Shown: piece by piece, positions 7,979 through 16,812 of the stretch
Numbering within the stretch: the stretch's first letter is position 1
How the letters are laid out: each line of letters opens with the position of its first letter
Notes under the pieces: generated by a model
What the model was told of the DNA's origin: nothing
The model's input: only the letters and a program-made list of their open reading frames with translations
Database searches by the model: none
Translations under genes and position numbers: made by a program
From: Nitrososphaerota archaeon
GTDB lineage: Archaea; Thermoproteota; Nitrososphaeria; Nitrososphaerales; Nitrosopumilaceae
DNA length: 64,000 nucleotides
Assembly: GCA_021325615.1 (NCBI GenBank)
Contig: JAJPGU010000032.1
Coordinates: 53,222-117,221 of the forward strand
Direction of reading: 5' to 3'

Positions 7979-8284
7979 CTAAAAAAAGATTCGCTTATCA
8001 CCAAATTGCAAAAGATTACTACGATACTCCAGTTTTGCTGGATTACCTGAAGAATTATTTCCTTCGTCTCTGACCCGGCTTGTTCTGGCCCGGAACGCGT
8101 TTGAGGATGAACCTTTTTCTAAAATTTTCTCGGTTTCTTGCGATGCCAATCTCCCCGTGTCTTTCCCTTGCTTGAACCTTCGGGGTTTGGCCTCTGACTT
8201 TGCCTGCTTTAGTAAGCGATCCGTGAGTTGGCACGAATTGTTTCGGAGTTTAATGCAATTTATGTATTTGGTTTTTCCTACCAA
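7979..8284 (-). CDS. questionable basic hypothetical ORF
   Basis: A 101-residue frame with a TTG start overlapping the stop of the radical SAM gene. The product is strongly basic and rich in Ser, Lys and Arg with no predicted core, and I recognise no family. It is the only candidate in this 320-base stretch. The region also holds an AT-rich segment that could be the promoter of the downstream small gene. I regard the frame as more likely fortuitous than real. Confidence 0.25.
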   Translation of the reverse strand: MVGKTKYINCIKLRNNSCQLTDRLLKQAKSEAKPRRFKQGKDTGRLASQETEKILEKGSSSNAFRARTSRVRDEGNNSSGNPAKLEYRSNLLQFGDKRIFF

Positions 8285-10002
8285 TACTTGGCCTTGATGG
8301 TGTTAATGACGCGCTCATGTTCCGCGCCCTTCTTCCTTGCAAACTTTTCCATGGCGCTCAGCGGTACGCCTCCCAATGACTTTGCAAGTCCCGTAAACAT
8401 CTTTTTCTTCAGCGGGCTGTTGTGGCCAGTCTTGTCCATGAATTTCTGAATTCCATATTTGAAGTTGTGTTGCCACGTCTTGTACATGACTCCCAGTTGT
8501 GCCGCTGTCATCTCATTGCCGATATCGAAAAATTCGGATTTTTCAAGAAGTCCGATTGGGACAAAGGTAAGCGGCGTCGTGGTAAACATGGATTCTGGTT
8601 GCTCCTTCTCAAGTTCACTGATAAGCCTGATGGTTTCCCACGCGTCCTCCTCAGTCTCTGCATTGTCTAGCCCCATGATTAGCGTAAATGCTGGAATCCA
8701 GTGGTACTCGTTTAGTGTTTTTACTCCCTCCTTTACCACCCAGTGCCACTCCTCTGGCTTGTAGGGTGAAAGTTTTCTATCGGCATACTTGCCTATCAAT
8801 CTAAGGCTACCGGTTTCAAAGCCGCATTGGATACCAATCTTGTTGTCGGGTCCCGAGTGTATTATCTTTGAAATGTTCGGAATAAGTTTTTCATCAGCTA
8901 TTGCTCCTGCAAGCGTGCCATGTGTTGGGTTGGTATGCACGATTCCGGTCGACATTACCGCACTGAAGAGCTCCTCCAATGCCTCCCTATTTGGCGCCAT
9001 GTTCTTTGTCTTTCTCGGGTCCAGACCGTAGACAAATATATCATCGCTGTGAAGCCAAGCGTTTCGCTGCCCGCCCTTCTTTATGTTTACCTCAATTTCC
9101 TTCTTTACCTTCTCCGGAGGATAGTACCTCAGGGGGCGCAGCGTGACATCGCAAAACTTACAACCCCTGCCACAACCGCGCATGACCTCCACCATTCCGT
9201 GCATGCTGGGCTCAACAATATCCGGGATATCATCAACCTCTGGCTCGTCCCAATAGTGGATGAACCTTCCATGGAATTTGCTTTCGTCCTTGCCAAATTC
9301 TTTTACCTCAACCTTAAAGTCGCTCTTAACAAAAGGATTCATGTTCTCAAACTCGTTGTTTATCAGCTTGTCAAAGAAGAGTCCTGCATGACCGTCAATT
9401 TCAGGAGCAATGCCCCCAAGCTCTCCCTCGAGCACTGCATACAACCCATATTCCTGAATCTTCTTCGGATCATAGTTGTACTGCCAGGTTCCGGATGCTC
9501 CTACGATCACCTTGGCTTTGCTGCCGGTCTTTGCCTTCGCCTCTAGGATCTTTTTGTGCAGATAGGCGTTGTAGTATTCGTCATAGGATATCTGTTTCCT
9601 GCCGTAGGTGAAGGTCATGGTTACTGGTCCCATTCCAAGCGGGTCCATCTCATAAGTACCCACGACCTCTGTCTCCGGTCCTATGAATTTCTCAATATGG
9701 TCAGGATGGGCCACTACCACATCTTCCCTCTTGTAGCCGTCCCGGAGCAGAGCAGCCTCCACCTTTCTTAGACCGTACGGAGCATATGAGGCCACACCAT
9801 TTGTGTGCTGGATTGGGTTACAGATAAAGTCGAAAAGTATCTTTGGTGTAACTTGGTTTCCTAGAAGGTAGTACCAGATGCTGTTTTTTGGCCTGTGGGG
9901 ATCTATGGCTGGGGCACACCCAAAGAACGTTGCAAGTGATATCCCACGATAGGGAGACATTAATGTGCGATCTGCGCTTAATACAATTTTCGGATGACCC
10001 AA
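8278..10002 (-). CDS. B12-binding radical SAM protein (candidate GDGT ring synthase-like)
   Basis: A 574-residue radical SAM enzyme. The N-terminal part (about residues 1-260) resembles a cobalamin-binding-type domain, with VLSADRTLMSPYRG and the region around KAKVIVGASGTWQ. The radical SAM core carries the cluster motif C277-GRG-C281-KF-C284. A conserved HSDDIFVYG and GFETGS follow in the TIM barrel. Archaeal proteins of this architecture and length include the tetraether-lipid cyclisation enzymes GrsA/GrsB, and thaumarchaea make cyclised GDGTs, so a lipid role is a reasonable inference but is not proven by sequence. The gene is monocistronic. Confidence 0.72.
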   Translation of the reverse strand: MGHPKIVLSADRTLMSPYRGISLATFFGCAPAIDPHRPKNSIWYYLLGNQVTPKILFDFICNPIQHTNGVASYAPYGLRKVEAALLRDGYKREDVVVAHPDHIEKFIGPETEVVGTYEMDPLGMGPVTMTFTYGRKQISYDEYYNAYLHKKILEAKAKTGSKAKVIVGASGTWQYNYDPKKIQEYGLYAVLEGELGGIAPEIDGHAGLFFDKLINNEFENMNPFVKSDFKVEVKEFGKDESKFHGRFIHYWDEPEVDDIPDIVEPSMHGMVEVMRGCGRGCKFCDVTLRPLRYYPPEKVKKEIEVNIKKGGQRNAWLHSDDIFVYGLDPRKTKNMAPNREALEELFSAVMSTGIVHTNPTHGTLAGAIADEKLIPNISKIIHSGPDNKIGIQCGFETGSLRLIGKYADRKLSPYKPEEWHWVVKEGVKTLNEYHWIPAFTLIMGLDNAETEEDAWETIRLISELEKEQPESMFTTTPLTFVPIGLLEKSEFFDIGNEMTAAQLGVMYKTWQHNFKYGIQKFMDKTGHNSPLKKKMFTGLAKSLGGVPLSAMEKFARKKGAEHERVINTIKAKYW

Positions 10003-10056
10003 TTTTCAATCTGAATGAATTGCTATTAGCATATTAAAGTTTCCAGTATTCCCTGT

Positions 10057-10887
10057 CTAATAGTTCTCTAAAATGCCGGATTTGCTTCTGTGAGTATGAC
10101 CAAACTCTTTGTTTGTTAGCAAATATTGACCACTGAAAACAGTTCCATCTTTGCATGCAAGGACATCTCCAAAGCAGCAGCTTCCGCAAAGCCCCATTCC
10201 ACACTTCATCATCCTTTCAATGCTGGCTTCAGCATAGATTTTACTTTCAATTGCCATCTGAATTACCTTGTACATCATCTTTTCTGGGCCGCATGTGTAA
10301 ACGGCGTCATAGGTGTTTTGTTTTAGCAAATTCCCCATTACATCAGTCACCAAGCCAGCCTGGCCGTATGATCCATCCTCTGTTACCACAATAATTCTGT
10401 GACGACTGCGCTTCAGAATATCGCTTGCGTAGTCTTCGAAAAAGACCTCTTCCTTTGTCTTTGCACCCATGAGTATAGTTACCTCATCCGTTTCCTTGAG
10501 AAACGTAGCAAGCCTAACAAGAGGCACAAGCCCTGTACCACCCCCCACGAGCAGTAGCCTACCCTCCTTAATCGTGAAGGAATTACCATACGGACCCCTT
10601 ACCCCAATCCTGTCCCCGATCCCGAGAGAGTGCAGGGCCGTAGAGGAGACCCCATGCTTTCGCACGGTAAAGGCGGCTTTGCCTTTTTCCTTCCTTACCA
10701 TCACGCTCATTGGAAGTTCGTTTACGCCCGGAATCCAGACCATGGCAAACTGTCCCGGGAGGACCCCCGCCAGCAATTCGTCGGAGAATACAAGAGTCTT
10801 GACCGTAGGCGTCTCTTCTATGACATTTTCTATAGTTACGACCTTTATCGAGTCAGAATTTCTTTGCGATTCCAACCATATCACCAA
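10057..10887 (-). CDS. pyrK: dihydroorotate dehydrogenase electron transfer subunit PyrK
   Basis: A 276-residue FAD and [2Fe-2S] protein that passes electrons from PyrD to NAD+ or another acceptor in pyrimidine synthesis. The N-terminal ferredoxin-reductase barrel has the flavin motif region LPGQFAMVWIPG. The nucleotide-binding half has LLLVGGGTGLVPLVRLA and YTCGPEKMM. The C-terminal cluster motif CGMGLCGSCCFG is followed by the fourth Cys in LACKDG. The gene overlaps the 3' end of pyrD by 35 bases, so the true start may lie further in, near KVVTIENVIEE. Confidence 0.93.
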   Translation of the reverse strand: MVIWLESQRNSDSIKVVTIENVIEETPTVKTLVFSDELLAGVLPGQFAMVWIPGVNELPMSVMVRKEKGKAAFTVRKHGVSSTALHSLGIGDRIGVRGPYGNSFTIKEGRLLLVGGGTGLVPLVRLATFLKETDEVTILMGAKTKEEVFFEDYASDILKRSRHRIIVVTEDGSYGQAGLVTDVMGNLLKQNTYDAVYTCGPEKMMYKVIQMAIESKIYAEASIERMMKCGMGLCGSCCFGDVLACKDGTVFSGQYLLTNKEFGHTHRSKSGILENY

Positions 10888-11761
10888 TCCTTTGGAAATT
10901 TTTTCTTTCCATGTAGCCCGAGATTCCTCGATTTATATCCCCAAATACACCGGTCCATCTTTCCGCCAGCGCGCTCCCTATCTGGATTGCAGATGCGCCA
11001 GCAAGCATAAACTCTACAGCATCCTCCCAGCTTGATACTCCGCCGCACCCGATTACAGGGATGTCAAACTTTGATGAAATTTCATATACGCATCTGACAG
11101 CAATGGGCTTTATCGGTGTGCCCGACAGCCCGCCTATTTTGTGGCTCAGAATGGGTCTAGTCGTTTCCACATCGATTGCCATCGCCCTCACGGTGTTGAT
11201 TGCAGTTATTGCGTCAATCCCAGCCTCACAGGAGGCACGAACTGTTTCAAGATAATCCGAAGACCCCAGTCCCACCTTTGCAATTACTGGCGCCTTCGAC
11301 TTTGATTTTACTTCCTTGACAATTTGGGTAACAAGATCGGGGTCGTCTCCAACCTCCAACCCAACCTTTTCAACGTGCGGGCAAGATAGGTTTAGTTCGT
11401 ATGCAACAACCATTACATTTTCGAACTGATTTATCATAAAGGCAAAGTCTTCCGGGACCGAACCTACCAAGCTTACAATTATTGGGACGTCCCTGTTTGA
11501 GGAGATCATCTTTGCGAAGTATGAAGCCCCCGGATTTGATAGTCCGACCGCGTTGAGGAATCCGCTCTTTACGCCAACGACGGTAGGGTTTGGATATCCC
11601 TCCCAAGGCTCTTTGCTCAGTGATTTCGTTACAAGGGCGCCTGCTCCTTCCTTATATAAGCGGGCGAAAACGTCAAGCGATATGCCAAGAATACCAGAGG
11701 CAAGCATCGCTGGCCTTTCAAGTGAAATTGGCCCCACACTTGTTGATATGTCTGGAGTCAC
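10853..11761 (-). CDS. pyrD: dihydroorotate dehydrogenase class 1B catalytic subunit PyrD
   Basis: A 302-residue FMN TIM-barrel enzyme oxidising dihydroorotate to orotate. It shows ASGILG near the N-terminus and GLSNPGASYF. The catalytic base is Cys in ELNLSCPH, marking class 1 rather than the Ser of class 2. The FMN phosphate site is GLSGTPIKPIA, with GCGGVSSWEDAVEFMLAGA near the C-terminus. It is paired with pyrK, as in class 1B heterotetramers. Together with pyrF at 34.1 kb it covers the late steps of UMP synthesis. Confidence 0.95.
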   Translation of the reverse strand: MTPDISTSVGPISLERPAMLASGILGISLDVFARLYKEGAGALVTKSLSKEPWEGYPNPTVVGVKSGFLNAVGLSNPGASYFAKMISSNRDVPIIVSLVGSVPEDFAFMINQFENVMVVAYELNLSCPHVEKVGLEVGDDPDLVTQIVKEVKSKSKAPVIAKVGLGSSDYLETVRASCEAGIDAITAINTVRAMAIDVETTRPILSHKIGGLSGTPIKPIAVRCVYEISSKFDIPVIGCGGVSSWEDAVEFMLAGASAIQIGSALAERWTGVFGDINRGISGYMERKNFQRIGDMVGIAKKF

Positions 11762-11834
11762 TCCTAATCATAAAAAATGTTTGTCTTATAACGGTTGATG
11801 TATTATTGGTCACTGTTACCTTTTTTAGTAAGAC

Positions 11835-13106
11835 ATGAAAACGCTCTGTATGCATTCTGTAATCCTGACAGAGCTTGGTATTGCGGTTTTTGACAACAAC
11901 AAATGTGTCAAGTCTATTGCTTTTAGAAATCCAGCGAAAGAATATGTCGAATTAAAAAAAGAAAAGGCGGACATCGATGAGTTAGGAAGTTTTCTTAACA
12001 GTGCTAGGATCACAAGTGTGTCGGTCAATGACCATGGGCTCCTCAAGCTTTTGAAGAAAAAATCGTTCGATGCCGAACTCATGGAAGAGAACAAGGTTGA
12101 GACAATCCAGTCCTCCAAGATCAGAGTCTTGGTAGATTCTGGATTCGCTAGTGATGAGCACGATGCAAGGGCAAAGTTGAGAGACTTTGCAATGCAGCTT
12201 TCCTCAGCCAAGGTTACCGAGGTTTCGGAAAGTCCAGACTTGCACATAATTCAGGCGATAAATGCTCTAGATGAAACTGACAAGCTAATCAACCTCCTCA
12301 GCTCCAGGCTTCGAGAGTGGTATGGGCTTCATTTTCCCGAACTTGATAATCTCATTGACACCATAAGCGGCTATTCGAAAATAGTTTTAGCGGGAAGGCG
12401 TAGTGATCTGAACCAAAAGGTCTACAGTGACGCTGGCTTTCCTGAGGAAAAGGTAGAGATGCTTTCCCTATTACAGGAAAAGAGCAGGGGAGGGCAGATA
12501 TCCAATGAAAACCTTGCCATCGTGCAAAGCTTGGCAAAGCAAATTCTCGAACTGTTTGAACTTAGGTCTACTCTTGAAAAGCATATAGAATCTCAAATGA
12601 AGGCCATCGCACCCAACCTATCAGGGATCTTGGGCACTTCTGTAGGAGCGAGGATACTTGGAAGGGCTGGAAGCCTCAAGAGGCTTGCCACCATGCCCGC
12701 AAGCACCATCCAAGTCCTTGGTGCGGAAAAGGCACTTTTCCGGGCCCTCAAAACAGGCGCCCAGCCTCCAAAACATGGCCTACTATTCCAACACACCCTT
12801 GTCCATGCCGCTCCCAAGTGGCAACGGGGAAAAATTGCCCGCGCTATCGCCGCAAAGGCCGCTCTTGCAGCAAGGGTTGACGTTTTTGGAGGAGGTAGGA
12901 ACGACACCCTTTTCGAAAAGCTGAACGTGAGGATAGGCGAGATTGGAGAAAAATACAAAGAGCCGCCCGAAAGACCCCCCGTACCGGTACAGCAGCGTAG
13001 ACCCTTTGAAAGAAGGGAACGAAGGCAGGGGGATTTCAGACAAAGAGAAAAAAAGAGCGACTGGAAGAAGTCAAAGCGAAGGAAATTTGGAAAACGAAGA
13101 AGGTAA
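11835..13106 (+). CDS. nop5: Nop5 (Nop56/58) box C/D RNP core protein
   Basis: A 423-residue scaffold protein of box C/D small RNPs that guide 2'-O-methylation of rRNA and tRNA. It has an N-terminal fibrillarin-binding domain, a coiled-coil around residues 130-250 and the signature NOP domain with GTSVGARILGRAGSLKRLATMPASTIQVLGAEKALFRAL. The C-terminal 50 residues are a Lys/Arg-rich tail. It is immediately followed by fibrillarin, the methyltransferase it binds, with a 20-base overlap. Confidence 0.96.
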   Translation: MKTLCMHSVILTELGIAVFDNNKCVKSIAFRNPAKEYVELKKEKADIDELGSFLNSARITSVSVNDHGLLKLLKKKSFDAELMEENKVETIQSSKIRVLVDSGFASDEHDARAKLRDFAMQLSSAKVTEVSESPDLHIIQAINALDETDKLINLLSSRLREWYGLHFPELDNLIDTISGYSKIVLAGRRSDLNQKVYSDAGFPEEKVEMLSLLQEKSRGGQISNENLAIVQSLAKQILELFELRSTLEKHIESQMKAIAPNLSGILGTSVGARILGRAGSLKRLATMPASTIQVLGAEKALFRALKTGAQPPKHGLLFQHTLVHAAPKWQRGKIARAIAAKAALAARVDVFGGGRNDTLFEKLNVRIGEIGEKYKEPPERPPVPVQQRRPFERRERRQGDFRQREKKSDWKKSKRRKFGKRRR

Positions 13107-13758
13107 CATTTTCTGGGTAAAGGTGGAGGGCGAAAGAAGGCTTGCCACCTTAAACCTCGTGCCTGGAAATCAGGTATACAAGGAAAAGTTAGTAAAAATA
13201 AAGGACGAGGAGTTTAGGGCATGGGATCCTTACAGGAGCAAGCTTGGGGCAGCCATAATGAACGGCCTCCAGGTTCTACCCATAGTTAGAAAGTCTAGGG
13301 TTCTCTACCTAGGTGTTTCAACAGGTACCACTGCGAGCCATGTTTCGGATATCGTAGGTCCTTCTGGCGTTGTTTTTTGCGTAGAACACACCAGCAGGGT
13401 GGCCCGCGAATTCCTTGACAGGGTTGCATCATACAGGGCAAATATCGTGCCAATCCTCCAAGACGCTAGAAACCCAAAGGAGTATTTTGCAGTCTACGGC
13501 ACAATCGATGTAGTCTACGTGGACATTGCCCAGCCAGACCAGACGGAAATTGCCATCCTTAATTGCAAGACCTTTCTCAAAAAAGGAGGACATCTGATGC
13601 TAGTGATAAAAACTAGGAGTATTGATGTTACAAGGGATCCGGCGGAGATAACTCGCGCGGAGGCAAAAAAGTTGCAGCATGACTTTGAGATAATCCAGGA
13701 AATCAACTTGGCGCCATACGAGAGAGACCACAGCATGATTATCGCAAAGTTACTATGA
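13087..13758 (+). CDS. flpA: fibrillarin, rRNA/tRNA 2'-O-methyltransferase
   Basis: The catalytic subunit of the box C/D RNP, 223 residues from the TTG at 13087. An open frame extends upstream into nop5, but conserved sequence starts only at about GNIFWVKVEG. The family stretch YRSKLGAAIMNG is followed by the SAM site VLYLGVSTGTTASHVSDIVGP, then VVYVDIAQPDQTEI and HLMLVIKTRSIDVT. A GAAGGA purine run lies just before the TTG. Its operon with nop5 is the standard archaeal arrangement. Confidence 0.94.
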   Translation: MENEEGNIFWVKVEGERRLATLNLVPGNQVYKEKLVKIKDEEFRAWDPYRSKLGAAIMNGLQVLPIVRKSRVLYLGVSTGTTASHVSDIVGPSGVVFCVEHTSRVAREFLDRVASYRANIVPILQDARNPKEYFAVYGTIDVVYVDIAQPDQTEIAILNCKTFLKKGGHLMLVIKTRSIDVTRDPAEITRAEAKKLQHDFEIIQEINLAPYERDHSMIIAKLL

Positions 13759-14385
13759 TGCCTTTCCGAGGGATTCAAGCATGGATTTTACTGGCTTCCA
13801 GCTTGTTCTAACAAAGGGCGGAGTAGATCCTTTCGAAACAATGAATTCCCTTATGAACTTCATTGTCTTCGCGTCTGACGGATAGCCACTTCCCACATCC
13901 CAGTCCTTCCTTATCTTTGCAATCGCCCTATCCCTGCTAACTTTTGCTATTATGGAGGCCGCAGACACCACTGGAAACCTGCTGTCGGCATGGTGGCTAG
14001 AATGAACCTTGTCCACCTTGGAGAGTTTTGAAATCAACTGACCAAACCTTGCAGGGTTTACGTCGCACGAGTCTACATATGCCGAGTCTGGCCGCAGGCG
14101 GGCAATCACCTTTGCCATGTATCTGCCTTCCAGTTGGTTGAGATGGTTCTTTAGGACGCTTTTGTCTATCAGACGCGGAGGTATTCTAGCCACATAATAG
14201 TCATCAACTAGCTCTAGTATTTGCCCATACAAGGCGTCCCTTGCCTTGGGGCTGAGCTTTTTTGAGTCCTTGACGCCGATCGTAACAAGATGTCTTATCT
14301 TGTTGCGTTCGATCCTTATGCCAGCTATCACGAGTGGGCCTATTGCTGAACCCCTACCCGCATCATCGACGCCGCAGACAAACAT
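13753..14385 (-). CDS. rnhB: ribonuclease HII
   Basis: A 210-residue enzyme that removes ribonucleotides and RNA from RNA-DNA hybrids. The start at the ATG 14385 gives the family N-terminus FVCGVDDAGRGSAIGPLV with catalytic Asp and Glu-equivalent positions. Here the usual DEAGRG reads DDAGRG, a conservative Asp for Glu change. Later motifs are VKDSKKLSP, AYVDSCDV and the Ser-rich ASIIAKVSRD. The upstream open frame to 14535 runs over the divergent trm1 start and is not used. It overlaps the fibrillarin stop by 6 bases tail to tail. Confidence 0.93.
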   Translation of the reverse strand: MFVCGVDDAGRGSAIGPLVIAGIRIERNKIRHLVTIGVKDSKKLSPKARDALYGQILELVDDYYVARIPPRLIDKSVLKNHLNQLEGRYMAKVIARLRPDSAYVDSCDVNPARFGQLISKLSKVDKVHSSHHADSRFPVVSAASIIAKVSRDRAIAKIRKDWDVGSGYPSDAKTMKFIREFIVSKGSTPPFVRTSWKPVKSMLESLGKAS

Positions 14386-14438
14386 TTGGCTATTCCTTTC
14401 GCTACGTGTATTAAATCGTTTTAGATTACAGGCTAGCG

Positions 14439-15569
14439 TTGGAATCAAGTCTTGTTGAGATTTTGGAGGGCGGGACAAAACTCCTCGTTCCAAAGGAATC
14501 CCTCGTTGACAAGTCTCCGCCACGGGAGCCGGCATTCTTTAACCCAAGAGCTAGGATTAACAGGGATTTTTCCATCCTTGCATATTCCACTTTCCTGCAG
14601 AATTTCAAGGGACCCAAAACCTTCCTTGATTCCCTTTCAGGCATAGGGGCACGAAGCATTAGGGTTGCACATGAATTGCCAGAGGTTGCTAAGGTTTTTG
14701 TAAATGACGTAAATCCCAAGGCGCTTGAAATTGCAAAGAGTATTGCCAGATTAAACAATGTGGCCAACTGCCACTTCTCCGAGAATGAGGCCTGCAGGTT
14801 TCTTAGCTTGCATTCGGTGAGGGAAGGAAGGGGAGCAATAGTGGACGTGGATCCGTTTGGTTCGCCGTCAAAGTATCTAGATTGTGCGATCCGGGCTACA
14901 TATCACGGTGGCCTGTTGTCTGCCACGGCAACAGACCTCACCGTACTGCATGGTCTTTTCCCATCAGCCTGCAGGAGAAAATACTATGGTGTTCCCGTCA
15001 GGGTAGAATATGGCGATGAGATTGCTCTGAGGCTGATCCTTGGCTGCATCAACCTAGTCAGCGGGAGGCTTGATGTAAAAATTGTACCCCTTTTTGTGCA
15101 GAATAATATGCACTACTACAAGACATATGTCAAGGTTCTAGTAAGGACGGGAGATGATGAACAGATGGGTTACATCCTAAATTGCAAAAACTGTGGGAAT
15201 AGGCACGTGGTGAAGGAGGTTGTCCACGTTTGCGATGTCTGCAATAACAGGGCAGAACTTGCCGGGCCCCTCTGGACAGGGAGACTTTATGACAGGGATT
15301 TTGTAAATGGGATGATTGCGAATGAGCCCAGATTCCAGGTAGACAAGTCTTGCAGGAAAATCCTAGAGAGATGCATCGAAGAGGTCGACATGCCGCCTAC
15401 CTACTTTACCATCGATGAGATTGCACACATGAAACGGAGCCCTCCCGTGTCCCTTGCAAAGACGATTTCAAGGATCCAAAAGGCTGGTTTTAGGGCTACT
15501 CCAACGAGCCTAAATCCAGCGGCCTTCAGGACGGATGCCCGCGTGGACCAGATCCTGAATGCAGTCTAG
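14439..15569 (+). CDS. trm1: tRNA (guanine26-N2)-dimethyltransferase Trm1
   Basis: A 376-residue archaeal/eukaryal Trm1, which methylates G26 of tRNA. Visible are the early FFNPRARINRDFS, SAM-binding SLSGIGARSIRVAHE, the acidic NDVNPKALEI and the catalytic VDVDPFGSPSKYLD. A C-terminal zinc-binding CKNC...CDVC pair follows. The length is normal. The start is TTG; the divergent rnhB begins 53 bases away, so both promoters share that gap. It converges with rlmE, overlapping it by 4 bases. Confidence 0.94.
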   Translation: MESSLVEILEGGTKLLVPKESLVDKSPPREPAFFNPRARINRDFSILAYSTFLQNFKGPKTFLDSLSGIGARSIRVAHELPEVAKVFVNDVNPKALEIAKSIARLNNVANCHFSENEACRFLSLHSVREGRGAIVDVDPFGSPSKYLDCAIRATYHGGLLSATATDLTVLHGLFPSACRRKYYGVPVRVEYGDEIALRLILGCINLVSGRLDVKIVPLFVQNNMHYYKTYVKVLVRTGDDEQMGYILNCKNCGNRHVVKEVVHVCDVCNNRAELAGPLWTGRLYDRDFVNGMIANEPRFQVDKSCRKILERCIEEVDMPPTYFTIDEIAHMKRSPPVSLAKTISRIQKAGFRATPTSLNPAAFRTDARVDQILNAV

Positions 15570-16162
15570 GCTCCGAGGTATCCCAGGCAAACATGATACA
15601 GCTCACTGGCGGTCTTCCTGCTAGCCTTTGGCTTCTTTAACTGGACCTTGACAAATTTTTTCTTCAAATAGTCTCTAAACTCGTTAGAATATTCGCCGTC
15701 GAAGACCTTGAACAATGCATTGCCCTTCCTCGCCAAGACGTGATCCATTATCTTGCTTGCGGAATAATTTAGCGAGATCTGCCTTCCATGGTCTACCGAC
15801 CATGTGCCTGTTACTTGTGGCGAAAGGTCGCATATTACCGCATTTACTTTTGTGCCAAAATAATCAAAGATTGATTCCACAACAGACTCGTCCTCGATGT
15901 CACCCCGTATTATGTGCGCGTTCGGAATTTCCTCCACAAATGACTTGTCAACTCCCATCACCTTCCCCCTGTTCCCCACCATTTCCAGCGCCACTTGTGT
16001 CCAGCCACCTGGCGAGCACCCCAAGTCAAGAACATTGAAGCCGGGGCCTATAATTCGGTAGGACTGGTTTAGCTCTTTTAGCTTGTATGCGGCCCTGCTC
16101 CTATACCCCTCTTGGTGGGCCAGTCTTCGGTACAAGTCACGTCTTGCATCTAATAACTTCAT
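15566..16162 (-). CDS. rlmE: FtsJ/RlmE-type 2'-O-methyltransferase
   Basis: A 198-residue SAM-dependent RNA 2'-O-methyltransferase. The ATG at 16162 overlaps the stop of the upstream gene by 4 bases and gives the family start DLYRRLAHQEGYRSRAAYKL. The SAM motif is VLDLGCSPGGWTQVA. The K-D-K-E catalytic tetrad is present: AAYKL, CDLSP, FKVF and SELYHV. In bacteria this enzyme methylates U2552 of 23S rRNA; the archaeal target is taken by homology. It is co-transcribed with the TFE-beta-like gene. Confidence 0.93.
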   Translation of the reverse strand: MKLLDARRDLYRRLAHQEGYRSRAAYKLKELNQSYRIIGPGFNVLDLGCSPGGWTQVALEMVGNRGKVMGVDKSFVEEIPNAHIIRGDIEDESVVESIFDYFGTKVNAVICDLSPQVTGTWSVDHGRQISLNYSASKIMDHVLARKGNALFKVFDGEYSNEFRDYLKKKFVKVQLKKPKASRKTASELYHVCLGYLGA

Positions 16163-16737
16163 TTCTTTGACTTCTTTGAGTTTGCAAATTCGGTCAGTAC
16201 CCACTGCTCAATTAGCGGGCAAGTCCTTGGGCTTACCTCTCCCTCTAGAGTACATTTTTGCTCCACTGGGCATATCAGGCATGGTGCTGATTCTATCGAT
16301 TGCGTCCCCACAGGAACATGTGCAATCTTGAGCTTGTAGGTCCACCTACCATCCTCCAATATCTTTTCTCTTTTTATGAGGTGCTGCCTTTCGAGTTTTA
16401 GTGCTAGCCTTGAGCCATCCCTGCTAGAAAGTTTTAGCTTTTTCCATAAATCGCTTTGAAACATACCGTCATCACCGCGTTTTGCGACATGGTCAAGGAC
16501 AGATGTTTTAAGTTTCTCCATGTCCAGGCCCTCAATTTCAAAATTTTCAATCTCCTTTTCGTCAATCTCCTCTAAATCCTCGTCGGTAGGTTCCGCCTGC
16601 TTTTTCTTGGCCTCAGCAATCTTCTTTTTGTCAGCCTTGGCAGCCTTCTTTTCCTCGGCCTTGGATACTTTTTTTTCCTCTTCTTTCTTTGCCTTCTTTT
16701 CCTCGGTTTTTTTCGTTTTTTCCGCTTTTTTAGCCAT
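16159..16737 (-). CDS. Rpc34/TFE-beta-like winged-helix iron-sulfur factor
   Basis: A 192-residue protein with three parts. Residues 1-50 are an extreme Lys/Glu/Ala tail. Residues about 70-140 form a winged helix (MFQSDLWKKLKLSSRDGSRLALKLERQHLI). The C-terminal cluster has Cys 153, 156, 162 and 173 (C-x2-C-x5-C-x10-C). This matches the archaeal orthologue of the RNA polymerase III subunit RPC34/RPC39, known as TFE-beta, whose 4Fe-4S cluster supports promoter opening. The Lys-rich tail is unusual and could contact DNA or RNA. It is 4-base coupled to rlmE. Confidence 0.82.
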   Translation of the reverse strand: MAKKAEKTKKTEEKKAKKEEEKKVSKAEEKKAAKADKKKIAEAKKKQAEPTDEDLEEIDEKEIENFEIEGLDMEKLKTSVLDHVAKRGDDGMFQSDLWKKLKLSSRDGSRLALKLERQHLIKREKILEDGRWTYKLKIAHVPVGTQSIESAPCLICPVEQKCTLEGEVSPRTCPLIEQWVLTEFANSKKSKK

Positions 16738-16812
16738 GACTATACCTCAGTAACAATAACTCCATCCCTGAAGATGGATTGTCCCTTGCAGTATAATAAC
16801 ATATTATTCAGG

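Noticed and set aside
14386..14535. N-terminal extension of RNase HII by 50 codons
   Set aside because: It runs over the divergent trm1 start and lacks similarity. FVCGVDDAGRG is the expected N-terminus.
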